In this document: positions 19,180 through 23,713 of the stretch, piece after piece
Position numbering within the stretch: position 1 is the stretch's first letter
How the letters are laid out: the number at the start of each line of letters is the position of its first letter
Assembly: GCA_900547755.1 (NCBI GenBank)
Contig: URIC01000040.1
Location: 1-23,713 of the forward strand
Source: an uncultured Bacteroidales bacterium
GTDB taxonomy: Bacteria > Bacteroidota > Bacteroidia > Bacteroidales > Muribaculaceae
Direction of reading: 5' to 3'
DNA length: 23,713 nt
Translations under genes and position numbers: made by a program
The notes under the pieces: model-generated
What the model was told of the DNA's origin: nothing
The model's input: the letters and a program-made list of their open reading frames with translations, nothing else
Databases searched by the model: none

Positions 19180-19229
19180 GGGTGTCAATTCAGAACAACC
19201 CAAAACAACCTATAAATCTAAAACTGACA

Positions 19230-20423
19230 ATGTACACCGGATTCAAGGAACATCTGCAGAAAGAACTGCAGGACATCAAGGACGCTGGTCTTTACAAGAA
19301 CGAAAGAGTGATAGTGACCCCCCAGAAGGCTGACATAGCCGTAGAGGGCACCCAGGGCGAGGTGCTGAACTTCTGCGCCAACAACTACCTGGGCCTCTCA
19401 GACGACCCGGACCTGATTGCCGCCGCCAAGGAGGCTATGGACCGCCGTGGCTACGGCATGAGCTCCGTGCGCTTCATCTGCGGTACTCAGGACCTGCACA
19501 AGGAACTGGAGAAGGCTATCTCCGACTATTTCAAGACCGAGGACACTATCCTCTATGCCGCTTGCTTCGATGCCAACGGCGGTCTGTTCGAGCCTCTGCT
19601 CACCGAGGAGGACGCTATTATCTCCGACTCTCTGAACCATGCTTCAATCATTGACGGCGTGCGTCTGTGCAAGGCTAAACGTTATCGTTACGCCAACGCC
19701 GACATGGCCGACCTGGAGCGCTGTCTGCAGGAAGCCCAGGCACAGCGTTTCCGCATCATCGCTACCGACGGCGTCTTCTCTATGGACGGTAACGTGGCCC
19801 CCATGGACAAGATTGTAGAGCTGGCCAAGAAGTACAATGCGTTGGTTATGGTGGACGAGAGCCATTCCGCAGGTGTGGTAGGTCCCACAGGCCACGGCGT
19901 CGCCGAGCAGTTCGACGCTTATGGCGACATAGACATCTTCACCGGTACCTTAGGCAAGAGCTTCGGCGGCGCTATGGGCGGTTTCACCACCGGTCGCAAG
20001 GAGATTATAGACATGCTGCGTCAGCGCTCACGTCCCTATCTGTTCTCTAACTCTGTAGCTCCCGCCATCGTAGGCGCCAGCATCGCCATGTTCGACAAAC
20101 TGGCTAAGAGCAATGACCTGCACACCAAGCTGATGGAGAATGTGGAATACTTCCGCACCCGGATGTTGGATGCCGGTTTCGACATCAAGCCCACACAGAG
20201 CGCCATCTGCGCCGTCATGCTGTACGACGCCAAGCTGAGTCAGGATTTCGCCGCCGAGATGCAGAAAGAGGGTATCTATGTAACCGGTTTCTACTATCCC
20301 GTAGTGCCGAAAGGACAGGCACGTATCCGTGTTCAGCTCTCTGCCGGCCACAACCGCGAGCAGCTTGACCGTGCCATCGCCGCCTTCATCAAGGTAGGCA
20401 AGAAGCTCGGCGTACTCAAGTAA
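19230..20423 (+). CDS. kbl: Glycine C-acetyltransferase (2-amino-3-ketobutyrate CoA ligase)
   Basis: This 397-residue pyridoxal-phosphate enzyme cleaves 2-amino-3-ketobutyrate with CoA to glycine and acetyl-CoA, the second step of threonine breakdown after Tdh. It belongs to the alpha-oxoamine synthase family. The cofactor lysine is Lys243 in GTLGKSFGG, with Asp209 and His212 in VDESHSAG and His137 in SLNHASI. Family opening segments are NFCANNYLGLSDDP and GYGMSSVRFICGTQDLHKELE. The start at 19230 (MYTGFKEHLQKEL) gives the normal length (E. coli 398). The longer in-frame reading from 18948 adds 94 unrelated residues that cross two promoters. It is divergent from tdh. Confidence 0.95.
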   Translation: MYTGFKEHLQKELQDIKDAGLYKNERVIVTPQKADIAVEGTQGEVLNFCANNYLGLSDDPDLIAAAKEAMDRRGYGMSSVRFICGTQDLHKELEKAISDYFKTEDTILYAACFDANGGLFEPLLTEEDAIISDSLNHASIIDGVRLCKAKRYRYANADMADLERCLQEAQAQRFRIIATDGVFSMDGNVAPMDKIVELAKKYNALVMVDESHSAGVVGPTGHGVAEQFDAYGDIDIFTGTLGKSFGGAMGGFTTGRKEIIDMLRQRSRPYLFSNSVAPAIVGASIAMFDKLAKSNDLHTKLMENVEYFRTRMLDAGFDIKPTQSAICAVMLYDAKLSQDFAAEMQKEGIYVTGFYYPVVPKGQARIRVQLSAGHNREQLDRAIAAFIKVGKKLGVLK

Positions 20424-20437
20424 TTGCAAACTCCCTA

Positions 20438-20490
20438 TAAATACAAGTAAAGGCCCGAAGATTCAATCTTCGGGCCTTTACTTGTATTTA
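20438..20490. terminator. 26-bp inverted repeat, terminator of kbl
   Basis: A perfect 26-bp inverted repeat (20438-20463 with 20465-20490), with core GGCCCGAAGA/TCTTCGGGCC, is separated by a single base, so the actual loop is about five bases. It lies 15 bases after the kbl stop. The ends are AT-rich. Confidence 0.87.
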
Positions 20491-20783
20491 GAAACAGCCT
20501 CTTAGATGAAGCCTTATGCTGTTATCGTATTCTTGGCAGTTCCTTTTTTGATAATCATTTGCTATTAGGAGATTACAGGTTCGGCAAGACACCGACGCAT
20601 ATAAGGGTGCCGGACAGCGTAGTGTATATAATGAAGACAGGAGGCGATTCCAGGAAGATTCTCATCCCCTGAAACACGACAAGAAACCAAGTATGGGGCA
20701 TGCGGGTCTTCCGACCACTCGTGGTCAGTAGACCCGCAAGGACTGATGTGCCAAAAAGTCATTTGGATACAGCCTCATCGGTG
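20491..20783. other. Non-coding or decayed stretch at island edge
   Basis: I see no convincing gene here. One tiny plus-strand reading frame, 20506-20568, would give a 20-residue hydrophobic peptide (MKPYAVIVFLAVPFLIIICY); in another frame a short stretch (DYRFGKTPTHIRVPDS) follows before a stop, which may mark a decayed gene. ACAGCCTC occurs near both ends (20494 and 20769). A hairpin TGCGGGTCT/AGACCCGCA (20701-20738) holds an inner stem GACCA-CTCG-TGGTC. These may be remains of an inserted element or a small RNA. Confidence 0.3.
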
Positions 20784-21188
20784 TTAAAAATTATTTTCTA
20801 TAAATAGAACTTCTTTGCAGATAGCTAACAAAGCCGGTGTAATCTCATTATTTTTGTCAAAGTCAAAAACGTTTTGCTTTTGCATTCCATCTATCATTCC
20901 TTTTGTGAATTGTCTTACCATTGAAAGATACATCATGTACGATGAGATATCAGTATCTTGCATGCCTAAATCTTCAAATTTACCAAAATGATAATGAAAA
21001 AAAATATATACGATTGGGTATTTAAACATATTATAAGAGGCCATCGTTTCCATTGCAGCCTGCTTACCTTCTGTTTTCATTGCATATAAAGTCGCTATCT
21101 TGCAATATGCGTCAACTCTATCATATAGTGTTCTTATAAAGTCTTTTGTCCAAGGGCATTTTCTGCCCATATTAATCCCTTCTGCCAT
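20784..21188 (-). CDS. Hypothetical protein, 134 residues, island gene
   Basis: I do not recognise this protein. It is predicted to be mainly helical, soluble, with no signal peptide or clear membrane segment (PIVYIFFHYHF is aromatic but too short and interrupted by His). It contains many methionines and a helical middle (KIATLYAMKTEGKQAAMETM). It starts MAEGINMGRKCPW nine bases after the stop of the upstream gene (21198-21608), so the two form an operon. Base composition is much more AT-rich than in the conserved neighbours, consistent with acquired DNA. No function can be given. Confidence 0.6.
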   Translation of the reverse strand: MAEGINMGRKCPWTKDFIRTLYDRVDAYCKIATLYAMKTEGKQAAMETMASYNMFKYPIVYIFFHYHFGKFEDLGMQDTDISSYMMYLSMVRQFTKGMIDGMQKQNVFDFDKNNEITPALLAICKEVLFIENNF

Positions 21189-21197
21189 AAAGATTTT

Positions 21198-21608
21198 CTA
21201 TAAAGTGGTTATATCTGAAAATTTACCGTAAAATTCTATTATTCTTAATGGTGACATCATAGCGAACCTAATGCATGTCATGTTATTGAAAATATTACAC
21301 ACAACAGGCTCGTTAGAATCATGCCAACTCATGGAATCTGGAATTCTTCCATATTGCACTCTATCCTCAAGAACATCACCATGTTGTGAACCAAAGATTG
21401 GTAACCCAAAATTGTTGTTAATTCGAACCGGAACTGTTCCCTGAAGCATCATCCCGATACATCCATTGTTCAATACTTTTGCAACAACGATAGTGTTGCA
21501 TCGTCCACTATTTGTGCAGCATCCATTCTGATACTCTTCGAAACGATTTGCCTTAAAAATAAACGATTTTTTATAAATTTGCATTTTTTGTATGTCTGCC
21601 GCGGTCAT
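21198..21608 (-). CDS. Hypothetical protein, 136 residues, island gene
   Basis: I do not recognise this protein. It starts MTAADIQKMQIYKKSFIFK; a GAGAGG run just before the ATG at 21608 is an unusually good Shine-Dalgarno-like site for this phylum. An alternative start is Met9. The middle has cysteines (NGCCTNSGRC, NNGCIGMM) and a mixed beta-like composition (TVPVRINNNFGLPIFGSQHGD). No signal peptide or membrane segment is seen. It is the first gene of a two-gene AT-rich operon; upstream lies a large palindrome (21639-21893) and a plausible promoter (21955-21987). The function is unknown; a stress or phage-related accessory role is only a guess from context. Confidence 0.6.
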   Translation of the reverse strand: MTAADIQKMQIYKKSFIFKANRFEEYQNGCCTNSGRCNTIVVAKVLNNGCIGMMLQGTVPVRINNNFGLPIFGSQHGDVLEDRVQYGRIPDSMSWHDSNEPVVCNIFNNMTCIRFAMMSPLRIIEFYGKFSDITTL

Positions 21609-21638
21609 CCTCTCGTTGGCGTTTAATTAGAATATAAG

Positions 21639-21893
21639 AAAGCGTAGGAATCTGTATCGGTTACCGTCCTACGAATCGAGGCTTCTCGCATTGCCTTATT
21701 ACAGTCGGACGGCAACGAAGAAGCCCTACGCTTATATATGCAATCATGCTTTCGGCTATATTTCTCTCGAAAAATTGTGTCGAAGCAAGATAATTACATA
21801 TCCATGGGCATCTACCGTTGCTCAATCCTTGACTGTAATAAGAAATTTTGCGAGAATTTCGATTCGCCAAGAATCAGCGTGGATAAACGCTTT
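21639..21893. repeat. ~255-bp imperfect palindrome upstream of the island genes
   Basis: The two halves are reverse-complementary along nearly the whole length. Outer ends: AAAGCGT (21639-21645) with ACGCTTT (21887-21893). Main helix: CGAATCGA (21672-21679) with TCGATTCG (21859-21866), TTCTCGCA (21683-21690) with TGCGAGAA (21849-21856), CTTATTACAGTC (21695-21706) with GACTGTAATAAG (21831-21842). Inner pairings: GCAACG (21712) with CGTTGC (21816), GCCC (21723) with GGGC (21806), ATATG (21736) with CATAT (21797), and TGCTTTCG (21747) with CGAAGCA (21781). It may be a miniature inverted-repeat element, an old inverted duplication, or the gene of a long hairpin RNA. Confidence 0.75.
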
Positions 21894-21954
21894 TCATTAT
21901 GTCTGTCGACGCGCCCTCGTCCCCTCAACCGGAGCTTCAAACGGTCTGCAGCCG

Positions 21955-21987
21955 CAAAATTAATAATTTTTTGTGAAAGGGTTACAA
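21955..21987 (-). promoter_or_regulatory. Candidate promoter of the island operon
   Basis: On the minus strand TAATTTTG (21962-21955) is a perfect -7 box, with TTG (21987-21985) 22 bases upstream, slightly longer spacing than usual. A transcript starting near 21951 would carry the whole palindrome as part of a ~340-nt leader before the gene at 21608. Confidence 0.55.
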
Positions 21988-22130
21988 TCAGACTAAAAAA
22001 TATACCGTCTTTCCTTGCGTGGTCTCCTGACCCGCAAGCCTCAGTCCGAACCGCGCACCTTTTGGGCGCTCTGCCGTGCGCCCTATGTGATATTATTGTG
22101 GCGGTGCGAAGATGTCCGGATTTGTCCGGA

Positions 22131-22162
22131 TTTGCATAATTCGGCGGATTTGGGTAATTTTG
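22131..22162 (+). promoter_or_regulatory. Promoter of the porin-like gene
   Basis: TTTG (22131-22134), then 20 bases, then TAATTTTG (22155-22162): a full consensus match. The -33 box lies in a duplicated unit TCCGGATTTG (22115-22124 and 22125-22134). The start codon at 22173 is only ten bases beyond the -7 box, so the leader would be about seven bases. Confidence 0.86.
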
Positions 22163-22172
22163 TCATCTCGAA

Positions 22173-23713
22173 ATGCGATTGTTGAAACGAAACATATTTA
22201 TAACCGTGGCGCTGCTGTTCTGCGCCGTGTCTCTTTTTGCCCGGGAGACCGGGGGAGACTCTGTGCCGGTGCGTCATCCCTCATGCTGGAGGCTTATAGC
22301 TCCGCTGGGGCTGCACAAGGCCGCCGAGTTTGACACTCTGCCCTACAATTATCAGCGGCAGGCCATCCCTTCGATGGTGAGCGACGCATACGCCACAACC
22401 GGAAACCTCGGCGCCGAGGGTCAGAATCAGATATTCTTCGACCGCCCGGCCCGCAATGAATTCTTCTTCCTGGATGCCCTGCGCCCCTGGCTCCCCACTT
22501 ATGAGAAGCAGCGTTTCTATAACGTCTATATCCCTTTCACACAGCTCAGTTACAATATGGGCGGGGGCAAGCAGAACTCTCAGGACCGACTGCGTGTGGA
22601 TTTCGCCGGCAATGTAAACCGCCGCATAGGTCTCGGCGCCAAAATGGATTACCTGTATTCAAAGGGAGCGTACGAGGCGCAGTCCACCAAGGACTTTGTG
22701 TTCGGGTTTTCAGGCTATTACAAGGGGGACCGTTACGAGATGCAGGCCTTCTATAACCACTGGAACATGCTTAACAAGGAGAACGGCGGTATCAGTGACG
22801 CGCTTTACATAACCGACCCGGCGCAACTCCAGGGCGGTGTGAGCAAAATAGACGCGAAGACCATTCCGGTGAACCTTACGAGGGCGCATACCCGAGTCAC
22901 CGGCCAGCAGCTATATCTGAACCAGGCATACAATGTGGGTTTCTGGCGCGAGGAGGCAGTGAACGACACTTTGACACGTAATGTCTATGTCCCGGTGACC
23001 AAGTTCATATGGACCATGGATTACAAGAGCGGCCACCATCTCTTCCTGAATGATAACCCTGCGGAGGGGCAGGCTTTCTGGCCTAACCGCTACCTGCAGC
23101 CTGAGAATACCCGCGACAATACCCGTTACACCGACTTCACGAACACTCTCGGTATTCAGATGGTAGAAGGCTTTCAGAAGTGGGCCAAGTTCGGGCTTTC
23201 CGCCTATGCGCAGCACAGTCTGCAGCGCTTCATACAGCCGGGAGCGGCCATCCCTGACGAGGAGGATTTTCCGGCTGACCGGCTGACGATGCTTCCCGAG
23301 GGTTTCTCGGTCAAGGAGAAGGCGAGCCGGAATCTGCTCTGGGCCGGAGCGCAGCTCACCAAGCAGAAAGGCTCCATACTCACTTATGAGGCGGACTTCC
23401 GCATGGGCCTCGTGGGGGACGTGGCCGCCGACATAGAACTCAGCGGCATCGCCTCCACACGTATACCTCTGTTCGGGGATACGGTGCCTGTGGAAGTGAA
23501 AGGGCATTTTAGAAACGTGGCCCAGCCCTATCTGCTGAACCACTTTATCTCCAACCACTTCGCCTGGAACAACGATTTTGGCAAGACCCGCTCTTTCCGC
23601 GCCGGCGGCGCTGTCACTGTCCCCTGGACACGCACGAAAATAGAGGCCGGCTTCGAGAATCTCCAGAATTACGTCTATTTCGACACCGAGAGCCTGCCTG
23701 CCCAATATGGCGG
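22173..23713 (+). CDS. Putative outer-membrane porin, Porin_10 type (partial)
   Basis: An open frame from ATG 22173 to the window end (513 residues, no stop). It begins with a signal peptide (MRLLKRNIFITVALLFCAVSLFA). The body resembles Bacteroidota putative porins (Porin_10, PF14121): FYNVYIPFTQLSYNMGGGKQ, RLRVDFAGNVNRRIGLGAKMDYLYSKGAY with the following SGYYKGDRYEMQAFYNHWNM, NGGISDALYITDP, KTIPVNL, and alternating aromatic-rich strands with typical turns. This indicates an outer-membrane beta-barrel. The substrate is unknown. It has its own strong promoter and is divergent from the island operon. CTG and ATA use matches the other conserved genes downstream of the rpoC switch. The 3' end lies outside the window. 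Confidence 0.85.
   Translation, partial: MRLLKRNIFITVALLFCAVSLFARETGGDSVPVRHPSCWRLIAPLGLHKAAEFDTLPYNYQRQAIPSMVSDAYATTGNLGAEGQNQIFFDRPARNEFFFLDALRPWLPTYEKQRFYNVYIPFTQLSYNMGGGKQNSQDRLRVDFAGNVNRRIGLGAKMDYLYSKGAYEAQSTKDFVFGFSGYYKGDRYEMQAFYNHWNMLNKENGGISDALYITDPAQLQGGVSKIDAKTIPVNLTRAHTRVTGQQLYLNQAYNVGFWREEAVNDTLTRNVYVPVTKFIWTMDYKSGHHLFLNDNPAEGQAFWPNRYLQPENTRDNTRYTDFTNTLGIQMVEGFQKWAKFGLSAYAQHSLQRFIQPGAAIPDEEDFPADRLTMLPEGFSVKEKASRNLLWAGAQLTKQKGSILTYEADFRMGLVGDVAADIELSGIASTRIPLFGDTVPVEVKGHFRNVAQPYLLNHFISNHFAWNNDFGKTRSFRAGGAVTVPWTRTKIEAGFENLQNYVYFDTESLPAQYG

Noticed and set aside
18948..19229. N-terminal extension of Kbl by 94 residues
   Set aside because: It crosses the promoters of tdh and kbl, has no similarity to the family, and the ATG at 19230 gives the normal length.
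20565..20762. 65-residue minus-strand frame
   Set aside because: No recognisable pattern, overlaps a strong hairpin, and has no start signals; probably chance.
21661..22139. Several frames of 60-130 residues on both strands in the palindrome region
   Set aside because: They overlap each other and the palindrome and promoters; faint likeness between the two strands' frames (YYS...ICN) is explained by the inverted repeat itself.
22911..23705. 264-residue minus-strand frame
   Set aside because: Antisense to the porin-like gene, whose plus-strand frame is open from a signal peptide to the window end with family motifs.

Overview
The window is a piece of a Bacteroidales chromosome (phylum Bacteroidota). 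The RpoB and RpoC proteins are of Bacteroides/Muribaculaceae type. Most promoters are the Bacteroidota form (TTTG, about 20 nt, TAnnTTTG), Shine-Dalgarno sites are mostly absent, and there are Bacteroidota secretion signals (a surface-lipoprotein signal and C-termini resembling type IX sorting domains). Composition suggests a gut member, perhaps Muribaculaceae, but I cannot name a species.

Layout. 1-8407: end of rplL, an attenuator-like hairpin, then rpoB and rpoC. 8408-9137: a long non-coding leader with a promoter, a multi-hairpin RNA, a clear cobalamin riboswitch and an intrinsic terminator. 9138-15465: three exported proteins that the riboswitch appears to control: a collagen-like DUF4465 surface lipoprotein, a 1071-residue protein with five tandem BIG2 (Ig-like) domains, and a cell-surface protein of a type seen in Bacteroides cobalamin loci. 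15466-17875: rpmE2 (minus strand), tilS and a rubrerythrin with an N-terminal rubredoxin domain. 17957-20423: divergent tdh and kbl, which together turn threonine into glycine and acetyl-CoA. 20424-22172: an AT-rich accessory island with two unrecognised minus-strand genes preceded by a remarkable ~255-bp imperfect palindrome. 22173-23713: the start of a Porin_10-like outer-membrane protein that runs off the window.

Two things stand out. First, codon use changes abruptly inside rpoC near 6510-6560: the upstream part avoids CTG, ATA and CCC, while everything downstream in the conserved genes favours them. The point lies in one of the most conserved parts of the gene, so this is either a real inter-lineage recombination or a chimeric assembly, and conclusions drawn from gene order across it should be held lightly. 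Second, the cobalamin-riboswitch operon contains only surface or secreted proteins and no BtuB-type transporter in view, so it is a candidate corrinoid-capture or surface-remodelling module. All family assignments come from reading the sequences and from memory; no database search was run.
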